64,000 nucleotides of DNA from Fulvivirga sp. (GTDB lineage Bacteria > Bacteroidota > Bacteroidia > Cytophagales > Cyclobacteriaceae): positions 1-64,000 of the forward strand of contig JANQLQ010000330.1 in the NCBI GenBank assembly GCA_028280565.1, in the 5' to 3' direction. Numbering within the stretch: position 1 is the stretch's first letter; every line of letters starts with the position of its first letter. A model generated the notes under the pieces. The model made no database searches and was not told where the DNA came from. It saw only the letters and a program-made list of their open reading frames with translations. Of this stretch, positions 49,716 to 58,635 are shown one piece after another. A program made the position numbers and the translations under genes.

Positions 49716-50919
49716 GTTGTTATTGATTTGACCTTTAAAAATTTACCTGAACACCCTATTACTAAGATTGTGCCAAATGATAAAAAATCATAAATAACTG
49801 AAAATCAATGATTTATAAATATCAACAACCAAGAAATGTAAAATTGGGTGAATTCAAATGCACGCTAATTGTACGTTTTCGGCCAAGTAACCAAAATATT
49901 TAGTTTTACGTAGATGGAAAGATAACTTGTTGATAATGAAGTTCATCATGAGCCATTGAGGCCATTACATGGGCGTTGAGTTGGTTTTTTGTTGCTTTTA
50001 AGCTTCATATATTCTTACGCTTGTCGCCAGACATAATCTCTACTTTCAAAGCCTTCAATATCTTCCTCAATTTGACCCTATCTTTCATACTACATTACAG
50101 GGACAGAGAAATATTACTCCTTAACCGATATGGTTACTTAATAAATTTCTTGATACCCTAATTCAATACCTGGCCACCAATATTCCTTGTCCTTTTTTAG
50201 TAAAGTACTGAATGGTAACAATCAATTCTGAAACAGAACACTCCTAAACAAACGAATTTACTGCGAATTTTGTATAACACATAAAGTAAGCCAAAAGAAT
50301 TAAACCAAAACAATTTGAAGCATCTAATGGGCAAAACAACCAATAACTCGTAATCAATACTTTACTTATCAAAACTAATAAATAAAGCATCAGGTAGTCG
50401 TAAATCGAATAGGTATGGTTAAGACTATATCATATTAATCAATGATAAAACATAGTTTGTACATTTCATTACGGCAGTATTTTGAGCTACGCTAATTAAG
50501 GATCACGTAACGTTCGAATATCATGACAAAGATTTTTACAATCCTTTACTTTGCTTCTGTATCTAGCTCAAAAAGTTAAGGCAGTCGGCAAAGCGCCGGC
50601 GACATTGAAAAAATGTTATGGCTGATACCCAAGCCTTCAAGTACATTGAGTTTTTAGCAGTACCAAAAAATACGTCACAGCAATCGATGAAAGCGCGGTC
50701 AGCGGGAATTAATAAGACCGCTGCTCAAAGTCGAACATAGAGTATCGAATCATCAGTACGAAGTACTAGGAAAACTAAGAACGGCCTCAACAATGATTGA
50801 TATTAGCCATACACGCTTTAATGCAGGAAAAACAAAACGAAAACCTGCAAGAATATTAAAACCCTGCATAACGGTTGAGCGGGGTTGATAAAGAACCTAA
50901 CATTAAAAGAGCCTTAATT
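49716..50919. other. 1.2-kb A+T-rich gene desert
   Basis: No plausible gene. Short frames (49976-50161; about 50611-50733) have no homology I recognise. A short R1-like fragment (GGCAGTCGGCAAAG) occurs near 50580, and an inverted pair GCGGTC..GACCGC lies at about 50696-50726. It is distinctly A+T-richer than its surroundings and could be decayed coding or mobile DNA. The promoter of the lipoprotein gene at 50920 must be at its right end. Confidence 0.4.
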
Positions 50920-51465
50920 ATGAAAGGAATCAAAAAATATGCAAAAAAGGTAGCAAAAAATGATGTAGTTGTAATCGCTCTATCTTTCTTGATGTTGGTT
51001 AATGCTAATGGCTGTAGTGATGATAACGTATTACCAGCGCAAACAGAAGAAGGACTAAATACGTTTGGTTGTCTTGTCAATGGTAAGTTATGGCTCCCAG
51101 AAGGTAAGCGAATGGATCGAATACTTAACGTTTCTTATGGTCCCAGCTTCATGGGTGGGGCTTTTAGCTTAAATGTTCGCCGTCTTAAAAATGACCAGGA
51201 TAAGGAATTCATGTCGCTTTTTTCTAGAGATATTGATAAAGAGGGGAATTACCTCTTGAATAATCCCAGTATAGCAGCAGCTACTTACACTTCTAATGTT
51301 TGTTCGTATGACCGTGACTCAACAGTCTATCGTGAAGGCATGTTAACCATCACAAGGTTGGATCTTGAAGCACAAATCATCTCAGGCACTTTCGAGTTTA
51401 TCTTGGCTAAATCCAACTGCGATACAATCCGGGTTACACAGGGGCGCTTTGATATGAAAATTTAA
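50920..51465 (+). CDS. Small lipoprotein, DUF6252/DUF5025-like
   Basis: 181 residues from Met 50920; the frame opens at 50875, but the first 15 residues precede the signal sequence. A basic N-terminus (KGIKKYAKKVAKND) is followed by VVVIALSFLMLVNANGC, whose Cys would be lipidated. The mature part begins with FGCLVNGKLWLPEGKR and ends with an SGTFEFILAKSNCDTIRVTQ and GRFDMKI pattern typical of a family of small Bacteroidota lipoproteins of unknown role. Isolated gene. Confidence 0.8.
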   Translation: MKGIKKYAKKVAKNDVVVIALSFLMLVNANGCSDDNVLPAQTEEGLNTFGCLVNGKLWLPEGKRMDRILNVSYGPSFMGGAFSLNVRRLKNDQDKEFMSLFSRDIDKEGNYLLNNPSIAAATYTSNVCSYDRDSTVYREGMLTITRLDLEAQIISGTFEFILAKSNCDTIRVTQGRFDMKI

Positions 51466-51655
51466 AGCCCTATTGTAAACCCTTAACTATTACTCTAATT
51501 GAACCCCAAATAAAGAATAACATAATACTTTAAGCGACGCAGCGAAAGATCACCATTACTGCAGGCCCTGGTTGATAATGAACCTTATTATTTTTTGTCT
51601 TCCATGCTTATCCTAGATCAAAGCATTAACAACCGGGGCAAGGGACCCGGGACTA

Positions 51656-53365
51656 CTATTTACGATCCAATGAGAATTGGAGAATAGCACCTAAGGCAAT
51701 CACCAGTAAACATCCGAAAGCATTATACCAAAGATAACCCATGGTAAAAACACCGGCAGACTCGATCGTATTCAAGTAGTGAATAAAAATTATGATGCAT
51801 TGGCTTATGACAGCACTGATGAATACAGCATTCCCTTTGATCTGCTTAAAGAAAAACGCTACAATGAATATACCCAGCACGATGGGGTAAAAAAGTGAAC
51901 CAATAAGGTTCACAGCCTGTATTAAGTTTTCGAACAATGAAAGTGACGATGCAAAGGCTATGGCCAAAATGCCCCACCCCAAGGTAAAGAGCTTGGAAGA
52001 TCTTAAATAATGGCTATCAGCAGCACCTTGCTTTATTTTGCGTTTGTAAAAATCAATGGTAGTTGTAGACCCCAGGGCATTGAGCTCAGACGAAGTAGAA
52101 GACATAGCGGCAGAGAAGATCACGGCAAAAAGTAGTCCTATAATCCCTACAGGCAATGTATTCATAACAAAATTCATGAAAATGTAATCTTTATCATTCG
52201 TTTCTGCCCCGGGCAGCGCGGTAGCAATGACCTCTTTTGCCTTCTCACGGATCTTATCAGACTCTTCCTGCAAGGTATTGAGTTGATCTTGCGCTAGGTC
52301 TATCTCCTTTGCATCCTTTTGTTCCAATGCCCCTAATAACTGGCCGACGGCTTCCTTTTTAGCATCAAAAGCCTGCTGGTAGCCTGATTCCAGTTCTTTA
52401 AACTCCTCGGCATACGAAGACTGGATTACCTCCTCTTTTACAGTACTGTTAAAAAAAATGGGGGGCGCATTGAACTGGTAATATACAAAAACCATGACCC
52501 CTATGAAGAGTATGACAAACTGCATGGGCACCTTTAACAGGCCGTTCATCATAAGCCCCAGCCGGCTTTCCGCTAATGACCTTCCGGACAGGTAACGTTG
52601 TACCTGCGACTGGTCCGTACCAAAATACGACAAGAACAAGAAGACAGCACCTGTCATTCCCGACCAAAAATTATAGCGATCGGTAAGGTCAAACTCAAAG
52701 TTAACCACGTTCAGCCGGCCCATTTTACCGGCCACATGCAGTGCATCCGTAAATGTAACCTCTTTGGGCAATGATAAAACCACGAAGACCCCTGCTACGA
52801 TCATTCCTCCCATCATAACGGCCATTTGCTGTTTTTGTGTTTGAGTAACTGCCTTGGTGCCCCCGGATACGGTGTAAACAATTACCAACAGGCCAATGGC
52901 AATATTCGTTTCAAACAAACGTAAGCCCAGCAAGGAAGACAGGATGATCGACGGCGCATAGATCGTGATCCCCGCAGCTAGTCCTCGCTGGATCAAAAAT
53001 ATGAATGCCGCCAGCATCCGGGTCTTTAAGTCAAATCTCGACTCTAAGTACTCATAAGCGGTGTATACCTTGAGTTTATAGTAGATAGGGAGAAAAAAGA
53101 TAGAAATGATGATCATGGCCAATGGCAGCCCGAAGTAGAACTGGACGAAACGCATACCGTCCGTATAAGCCTGCCCGGGGGTGGATAGAAAGGTGATCGC
53201 GCTGGCTTGAGTAGCCATAATGGAGAGCCCTATGGTCCACCATTTGGTATCATCCGCACCACGCAAGTAGCTATCCATGGTCTTAGCACCCCGTGTCTTC
53301 CAAACCCCATAAACTACAATAAACAACAGCGTACCGAAAAGCACGATCCAATCGATACTGCTCAT
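51656..53365 (-). CDS. Sodium/solute symporter (SSS family)
   Basis: 569 residues, about 13-14 membrane spans. Family signatures: SYLRGADDTKWWTIGLSIMA with TQASAITFLSTPGQAYTDG, VYTVSGGTKAVTQTQKQQ, LFLSYFGTDQSQVQRYLSGR and LLFAVIFSAAMSSTSSELNA. An unusual ~100-residue charged coiled-coil insert (about 310-400; EEFKELESGYQQAFDAKKEA, DLAQDQLNTLQEESDKIREK) lies in a loop between spans. Its ATG overlaps the stop of the 41-residue gene upstream, so it belongs to the operon deacetylase - small protein - transporter. Substrate unknown; a product of the deacetylase, such as an amino sugar or its conjugate, is an inference from context. Confidence 0.94.
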   Translation of the reverse strand: MSSIDWIVLFGTLLFIVVYGVWKTRGAKTMDSYLRGADDTKWWTIGLSIMATQASAITFLSTPGQAYTDGMRFVQFYFGLPLAMIIISIFFLPIYYKLKVYTAYEYLESRFDLKTRMLAAFIFLIQRGLAAGITIYAPSIILSSLLGLRLFETNIAIGLLVIVYTVSGGTKAVTQTQKQQMAVMMGGMIVAGVFVVLSLPKEVTFTDALHVAGKMGRLNVVNFEFDLTDRYNFWSGMTGAVFLFLSYFGTDQSQVQRYLSGRSLAESRLGLMMNGLLKVPMQFVILFIGVMVFVYYQFNAPPIFFNSTVKEEVIQSSYAEEFKELESGYQQAFDAKKEAVGQLLGALEQKDAKEIDLAQDQLNTLQEESDKIREKAKEVIATALPGAETNDKDYIFMNFVMNTLPVGIIGLLFAVIFSAAMSSTSSELNALGSTTTIDFYKRKIKQGAADSHYLRSSKLFTLGWGILAIAFASSLSLFENLIQAVNLIGSLFYPIVLGIFIVAFFFKQIKGNAVFISAVISQCIIIFIHYLNTIESAGVFTMGYLWYNAFGCLLVIALGAILQFSLDRK

Positions 53366-53487
53366 GAAAAACGCCTAGTGAAGAGATAAAATAATAAGAT
53401 ACAAAACGCTAGGTTGGCCATTAATAATAAGTAGACGTTCCTCCAGCTTCCCAGGAAAGGAGGTTTGTCCTGTTCTGTCGTATTCAT
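53362..53487 (-). CDS. 41-residue single-span membrane protein between deacetylase and symporter genes
   Basis: ATG at 53487, 1 bp after the TAA of the deacetylase gene; its TGA overlaps the ATG of the symporter gene (ATGA). The protein begins MNTTEQDKPPFLGSWRNVY, then a membrane span LLLMANLAFCILLFYLF, ending TRRFS: acidic outside, basic inside, a normal N-out/C-in topology. Position, tight coupling and amphipathic layout all argue for a real gene. I infer a small subunit or chaperone of the symporter. It is too short for standard gene calls. Confidence 0.82.
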   Translation of the reverse strand: MNTTEQDKPPFLGSWRNVYLLLMANLAFCILLFYLFTRRFS

Positions 53488-53488
53488 G

Positions 53489-55999
53489 TTAATTTTGACT
53501 ATGCCCGTACTGTACTTTGGTTGGTTTTTCATTTCCCAATGAAACCATATTTACAAAAAGGCGGAATGCACCCGGAACACCCGCGGGGAGTTCTCGGAAC
53601 CAAGAGTAGCCGCTGTAAATAAAATAACCGGCCCCATATTTTGCTACCAGCAGTCCCCCGTCCAACGGTTGCTCACCCGAATCGTTGCTAGAAAGAATGG
53701 CTTGGTAATGATCGTCCCATTCGCTGGGAAAATAGAGGCCTCTTTCTTGTACCCACCCTTGGAAATCCTCTTGGGTGATCTTATTAGGTTCGTTCAATAC
53801 GGGGTGCCCCGGCTGTAAGATCCTTATTTCCGCATCTTCCTCGGCCACTCTTCCACGAGATAGTCTCAGTGGGTAGGGCGCGAAATTATTCGTCTTCAGC
53901 CTGAAGCTAGTATTATATTGCGTGATCATCGTCCCTCCCTTCTCCACATAGTCCAGCAGGTCGTCCATGTAAAAACCGATCCTTTCATTCGTATTCAAAG
54001 CCCTGATCCCTAAGATCACTGCATCCAGTTTTTCCAAGTTAGCAGGGATGATCTCTTCTTCTTTCATCTCCCATACCTCGTAGCCGATCTCCCGAAGTGC
54101 CGAGGGGATAGCGTCACCGGCTCCTTGGATATAACCCACGAGGTCTCCTTTTCTTTCAATGTCAATTTTTACTATCCTGGACTTAGCGTCAGGTAAAAGC
54201 ATTTGGGTAGGAATATGATCATAATCCACCACCTGTAAGCTTTGATGATACGTTGAGCCCCCTAAGGATACATGGGCCGCCAGGTCACCTACACTCTGCT
54301 GTTCGGGAGGTAGCACTTTAAAGTAGTACTTAGCCTCTTCGTTTTTCTGCTCCAAGGCTATCTCGTGCCGGGCAGGCGTGACCTGCCATCCGCCGGGCAA
54401 GTTCAACGTGAGTGTGCCCTGCACCCCGGGCCTACCCGCCTTCACGGTCACCTCTACTTGTTTGGCATCATTGGAAGGAAAAATATAAACCGGTTCGGCA
54501 ATGTTCACAAAAACCGGTGGAGTGATACAAAAGGGGCGATACTGCTCACCCTCCACGGGATCATTCCATTTATATACCACGGGCAGGTCGTAGGCTAATG
54601 TTTTTTTATTCACCTCTAACTCGAACTTCACCGTCAGCGCCGGTTGGTTTTCCGGGGTACCTCGAAGAGCCCTTTCTTCCACTTTATACATACCTAATGT
54701 ACCTTGTTCCCGCAGCCAATAGGGCTGTGAATAGGGAAAATCCTGTGGGATCACAACGTTTTGCTCCCATTTGACACGACGGTTACTCGCCATGTCCAGG
54801 TCCAAAACGGAATCTGCCAGCGTATGGTAAGATATTGATTTTAGAAGTATAGGATACGTGGATCGATTAACGGCTTCCACATTTAGTGTGATCACATCCC
54901 CAGGGGCTGCGGCATAGTCACTCGCCGTGACTTCTAAGTAAAGGCCTAACACATCTTTGATCAATTGGTCGATCTCTTTAGTTTTTACATTTTTCCAATG
55001 CTTGTCGTCTAACGTGGTGATTTTGTCTCGCGTTGCCATCAATAGGGGCAATAGGGCTTCAGGGTGGGCGGGATCATAGCTATCGATCATCGTTTGGATG
55101 TCTTTTTCGATACTCTTTCCTCCTTTTACTCGCCCCCAGGTAGTGTCAATTCCTTCAAACAGATCCTTGTCGGCCTGCTTCCCCACCCTAAATTCCAGGA
55201 ATTCCCTGGACTCACCACGTGTACCCGTAGCGCCAAAACCTTGGCTTTTATGCTGGCTCCTACTGCGGGCTGCTATTTCCGTGTAAGACGCTCCCAGCAA
55301 TGGGTTATATTTTCCCACATCAACGGTCAGCACGCCTGGTTCTTCCCCAGTCATATTTGGATTCCACCATCGCCCGGTATTCGTGTAGAGCCGCGTGGGT
55401 TTCCATAGGCTCACATCGCCAAGTTGATCGGGGTATTTAGACTTGTCACCGGATAAGTCAAAGGCCTCTTCAGCAAATATGGCCGAAGTAGTGTGGTGAC
55501 CATGCCCAGCACGGCGGTCGGGCGGAAATCGTGTAATGATCACATCCGGTTTAAACTGCCGGAAAACCCACACAACATCGGAAAGGACTTGATCACGGTC
55601 CCAGGTGTTGAGTGTCTCTTCTGCTGACTTTGAATATCCAAAGTCATTGGCGCGGCTAAAAAATTGGGTACCCCCATCGATCCGGCGCGCCGCTAGGAGC
55701 TCCTGGGTGCGGATCACCCCCAACCCCTCACGGATCTCGGGACCTATTAAGTTCTGCCCCCCATCACCTCGCGTCAGTGACAAATAGGCTGTACGGGCCA
55801 GCCGCTCATTGGCCAAGTAGGCGATCATGCGGGTATTCTCGTCATCAGGATGCGCAGCCACATATAAAGCGCTACCCAAGAAATTCAGCTTTTTAAGCTT
55901 CAGCAATATATCTGCGGCACCAGGCTGGACCGGCTTTTGAGCTTGTATAGATAGGCTGCTCAAAACGATAAATAAAAAAGTAAAGCTATAGCTTCGCAT
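53489..55999 (-). CDS. Secreted PIG-L/LmbE-family deacetylase with C-terminal GATase-like domain
   Basis: 836 residues. Signal peptide 1-20. The PIG-L zinc deacetylase domain lies at about 40-260: VAAHPDDE (His50, Asp53), LSLTRGDGGQN, GVIRTQELLAARRIDGG, and GHGHHTTSA (third zinc ligand in 166-170). The middle section (about 350-600) has Ig-like beta domains. The C-terminal ~200 residues (GYIQGAGDAIPSALREIGYE, LDAVILGIRALNTNERIG, GGTMITQYNTS) resemble a class I glutamine-amidotransferase-like fold, without an evident Cys nucleophile. It would remove N-acetyl groups from an amino-sugar substrate outside the cytoplasm. First gene of the three-gene operon with the symporter. Confidence 0.92.
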   Translation of the reverse strand: MRSYSFTFLFIVLSSLSIQAQKPVQPGAADILLKLKKLNFLGSALYVAAHPDDENTRMIAYLANERLARTAYLSLTRGDGGQNLIGPEIREGLGVIRTQELLAARRIDGGTQFFSRANDFGYSKSAEETLNTWDRDQVLSDVVWVFRQFKPDVIITRFPPDRRAGHGHHTTSAIFAEEAFDLSGDKSKYPDQLGDVSLWKPTRLYTNTGRWWNPNMTGEEPGVLTVDVGKYNPLLGASYTEIAARSRSQHKSQGFGATGTRGESREFLEFRVGKQADKDLFEGIDTTWGRVKGGKSIEKDIQTMIDSYDPAHPEALLPLLMATRDKITTLDDKHWKNVKTKEIDQLIKDVLGLYLEVTASDYAAAPGDVITLNVEAVNRSTYPILLKSISYHTLADSVLDLDMASNRRVKWEQNVVIPQDFPYSQPYWLREQGTLGMYKVEERALRGTPENQPALTVKFELEVNKKTLAYDLPVVYKWNDPVEGEQYRPFCITPPVFVNIAEPVYIFPSNDAKQVEVTVKAGRPGVQGTLTLNLPGGWQVTPARHEIALEQKNEEAKYYFKVLPPEQQSVGDLAAHVSLGGSTYHQSLQVVDYDHIPTQMLLPDAKSRIVKIDIERKGDLVGYIQGAGDAIPSALREIGYEVWEMKEEEIIPANLEKLDAVILGIRALNTNERIGFYMDDLLDYVEKGGTMITQYNTSFRLKTNNFAPYPLRLSRGRVAEEDAEIRILQPGHPVLNEPNKITQEDFQGWVQERGLYFPSEWDDHYQAILSSNDSGEQPLDGGLLVAKYGAGYFIYSGYSWFRELPAGVPGAFRLFVNMVSLGNEKPTKVQYGHSQN

Positions 56000-56156
56000 A
56001 GTCCAGCATTAGGTTTTTAGACGATAACGGCGGCCAAGACCAAAGGTTCGGTAAATATTTCAGTGCATGGCCATTGAAAGTTCTAAGTTGTGTGTTTTAT
56101 GGCAAAGTAAAAAACCAGCCATGGAACTTCTCGTTTTCCGAAAGGCCGCCTGGCGC

Positions 56157-57218
56157 TTAGTAAGGGTGCATTTTTTTCTTGTTCTTCCCCTTATACTTGA
56201 TCAGGTTCGGGTAATTTTCACCGTGATGCGGATTTTGTTTTTTGTAAATAGGGTGCATCCTGCTTCGGTAGACCTGGCTGTTGCCGTGTTGATGGTTTAT
56301 TTGGGTAGTACAGTTCTTAATGAAACATTTGGGGTGTTCAGGGATACGATAGGTGATCCCCAAACCCACGTAGACGGCATTCATTGAATGATTTACCTCC
56401 AGGTTAGACTCCGGCAGGCTGAGGGTGTAGTTCTTAAAATCAAAAGAGGGCCTGATGTAGGCAGAAAAGTATTCGGATAATTCACGCTCAAAGGTGACGC
56501 CCAAATTCACAAAAATACCTTTTTGGACCAGGTCCCGGTCAAAATTCCTCCCCAGCCGGTAGGCGCCGATCCTGCTGTCTACGGAGAGCAGCCAGAGCTG
56601 GTAACGGTATACTTTAGCCCCTAGCATTAAAAAATACTTTTTATAAAAGGCACTACCGAAATTTGGGTCAAAGGAGGCTATCCTGTCTTCAAATACCGTG
56701 GGCCGAAAGGTACCGGGTCTATGGTATTCAAACATAAACCCACCCCCTATTATGTAACGGTCAAACTCGACATGGATCATCCCGGCCAGTGGAATACTGG
56801 TGCCCCCCGCCCGGTATCCTAAGTCAACAGAATCTCCATTCACTAGGAAATCATCATTCGTATTAAAGTTCACATCAGTACGGGGGTTAGCCGTATTGAA
56901 CCAGTAATCATGCCCGGCGGAGACATTGCCTCCGGCAACATTAAGGTCGGGACTAAAGATCAGCGGCAGTGAATCTACGCGCTGAAGCAATGAGAAATCT
57001 GACAGGTCCTGGCGATAGAAAGTGCGGCCGTAGCCGGTTTCGAAACTAAAATGCAACTTACTCAGTAGCTTTCTAAAAGCACTGCTCGGCTGCGGATCGG
57101 CGTAAAAATAATCCAAAGGAATGCTGGGCTTTTCTTCTTGGGCATAAACCACATCTTTGCACGATAAAATGCAAAGTGCCGTAAGCAAGAAAAAACGTAA
57201 AAAGCCCTGATTGGTCAT
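56157..57218 (-). CDS. Outer-membrane beta-barrel protein with long basic C-terminal tail
   Basis: 353 residues. Signal peptide 1-26 (FFLLTALCILSCKDVVYAQ). About 45-295 is an outer-membrane beta-barrel (FSFETGYGRTFYRQDL, MIHVEFDRYIIGGGFMFEYH, AVYVGLGITYRIPEH). Uncommonly, the barrel does not end the protein: a tail of about 50 residues follows, with two Cys (PKCFIKNCTT), many His/Lys/Asn and a short motif GENYPNLIKYKGKNKKKMHP. Tails of this type recur, to my memory, in Cytophagales homologues. Function unknown; it stands between the deacetylase operon and a cytoplasmic protein gene. Confidence 0.83.
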   Translation of the reverse strand: MTNQGFLRFFLLTALCILSCKDVVYAQEEKPSIPLDYFYADPQPSSAFRKLLSKLHFSFETGYGRTFYRQDLSDFSLLQRVDSLPLIFSPDLNVAGGNVSAGHDYWFNTANPRTDVNFNTNDDFLVNGDSVDLGYRAGGTSIPLAGMIHVEFDRYIIGGGFMFEYHRPGTFRPTVFEDRIASFDPNFGSAFYKKYFLMLGAKVYRYQLWLLSVDSRIGAYRLGRNFDRDLVQKGIFVNLGVTFERELSEYFSAYIRPSFDFKNYTLSLPESNLEVNHSMNAVYVGLGITYRIPEHPKCFIKNCTTQINHQHGNSQVYRSRMHPIYKKQNPHHGENYPNLIKYKGKNKKKMHPY

Positions 57219-57272
57219 TTGATTACAACCGGTAAGTTCAAAAAATATTATATTACTCCCTAAAAAAATGGA

Positions 57273-57884
57273 TTATCTTACCTCAAAAGTACCACAAAAA
57301 GACCGAAAGACCGGTATGTCATTAATGTGAAGTTGGACACCGATATTCTCGATCTTCTCATATTCTACCCTAGATATACTCCTGCGCTCCACGATATCAG
57401 ATTCGTCATTCAGTACCATAGTACTTAAGAAACGTACAAAAATATAGGGTACTTTCATAAGGTCACGGGCAAAATCTTTGACTACATCACCCGATTCATT
57501 GCTTGTTAATTCTTTAAGTTGCGCCCGGTCAAAAGTGGCATCCATGCAGGTCTCGATGATCCCGAGAAACTCCTTTTCCCATTTGTTGAAATTTTTCACC
57601 ACAAACTTCATCGCATGGGCTACGGGGTCCGTTTTCATAAAATAGCCCCCTTTGGACATTTTCCGTGCCATTTTATTGAGTGCCAACTCCTCGAAAAGGC
57701 TAATGCTTCCATTGGCTAGGGCCACGCCTATGGCCGGGGTGACCATGATCAACGAGAGAAAGTCATGGTCAGATATGTCTAAAAAATTTGCTTCCTCATC
57801 AATAAACTGCCTCTTGACCGCCACAGTCGCCTGCTTGATCTCCTCTATCTCTATCATCGTGGCTATCTCGTTCTCCGAAAACAT
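57273..57884 (-). CDS. Conserved helical cytoplasmic protein, function unknown
   Basis: 203 residues (194 if started at Met10). No signal peptide. Almost entirely helical (FLDISDHDFLSLIMVTPAIG, LALNKMARKMSKGGYFMKTD, KFVVKNFNKWEKEFLGIIET), ending in a short strand-rich part (VQLHINDIPVFRSFCGTFEV). I do not recognise the family. It lies 54 bp upstream of the barrel gene on the same strand and is separated from the next upstream gene by a terminator, so it may be the first gene of a two-gene unit. Confidence 0.78.
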   Translation of the reverse strand: MFSENEIATMIEIEEIKQATVAVKRQFIDEEANFLDISDHDFLSLIMVTPAIGVALANGSISLFEELALNKMARKMSKGGYFMKTDPVAHAMKFVVKNFNKWEKEFLGIIETCMDATFDRAQLKELTSNESGDVVKDFARDLMKVPYIFVRFLSTMVLNDESDIVERRSISRVEYEKIENIGVQLHINDIPVFRSFCGTFEVR

Positions 57885-57934
57885 TTATATCGTAATTTAA
57901 TCTAATTATGAGCTCAATATACTATTTTTTTAAT

Positions 57935-57970
57935 AAAAAAAGGTCAGCGAAATAATCACTGACCTTTTTT
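57935..57970 (-). terminator. Rho-independent terminator of the periplasmic protein gene
   Basis: GGTCAG (57942-57947) pairs with CTGACC (57959-57964), extended by seven A/T pairs; the A-tract on the plus strand is the T-tract of the minus-strand transcript. It starts 18 bp after the stop of the gene ending at 57988. Confidence 0.85.
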
Positions 57971-57987
57971 ATGTAACTACTAGGCTA

Positions 57988-58461
57988 TCAAGCATCTCCA
58001 CCTGCCATTTTTACAGATGCCTCTATCTTTTCGTAGCGCGCTTTTAACGCTTCATCGGATTTTAAAGCATCTTTGATCGCCTTATACGCTTTACCGCCGT
58101 CAGGCAACATTTTGGTGGCCAGAATTTGGTTCACTTGTTTGATCGCCTCTTTTCTTTCGTCTTGTTTCTCAGTGATCAGGGTCATAAATTTCTTTTCAAA
58201 ATCAGAGGCTCCCATCTCATCCAGTTTGGCTTCATTCCCTTTCGCTTTAGCCAACTCTAAATACCGCTGGCCGGTCATACCCTCTTGATTTTTTATCATA
58301 TTATTCGTGAGCACGCTTATCTCCGACTTCATAGCGTCTATTACTTCCATCATCAAAGCATACCTTCTTAGGTCTTCATCTGAGATCTCATCCTGCGCTT
58401 GTGCTACGTTGCCCAACAACACTACAAAAAACAGGGCCAACAAAACATTGATTTTCTTCAT
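57988..58461 (-). CDS. Small periplasmic helical protein, function unknown
   Basis: 157 residues. Signal peptide 1-22 (KINVLLALFFVVLLGNVAQA). The mature protein is helical and charged (EDLRRYALMMEVIDAMKSEI, LITEKQDERKEAIKQVNQIL) without Cys. It has the look of periplasmic chaperone-like or DUF4168-like proteins, but no motif allows assignment. Own terminator; 174 bp from the TonB receptor gene upstream on the same strand. Confidence 0.82.
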   Translation of the reverse strand: MKKINVLLALFFVVLLGNVAQAQDEISDEDLRRYALMMEVIDAMKSEISVLTNNMIKNQEGMTGQRYLELAKAKGNEAKLDEMGASDFEKKFMTLITEKQDERKEAIKQVNQILATKMLPDGGKAYKAIKDALKSDEALKARYEKIEASVKMAGGDA

Positions 58462-58635
58462 TTTCTTTCTTGTTTTACTCGGTTAAATTTCCACTTGGGA
58501 TTTTATAGAACCCCGAATTAACGATATTCGTGCATTTTTTTCAAATAATTTAAGGATTTGATGCTCAATATCCCGCAAATTGTGGTACAAGCGACTTAAA
58601 CGGTACAAAATTGTGTTAAAAGGCTCCCCCTACCA

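Noticed and set aside
50611-50733. About 40-residue plus-strand frame beginning MADTQAFKYIE
   Set aside because: Too short, no motif or signal, and in A+T-rich DNA; may be a fragment of a decayed gene, but nothing supports a call.
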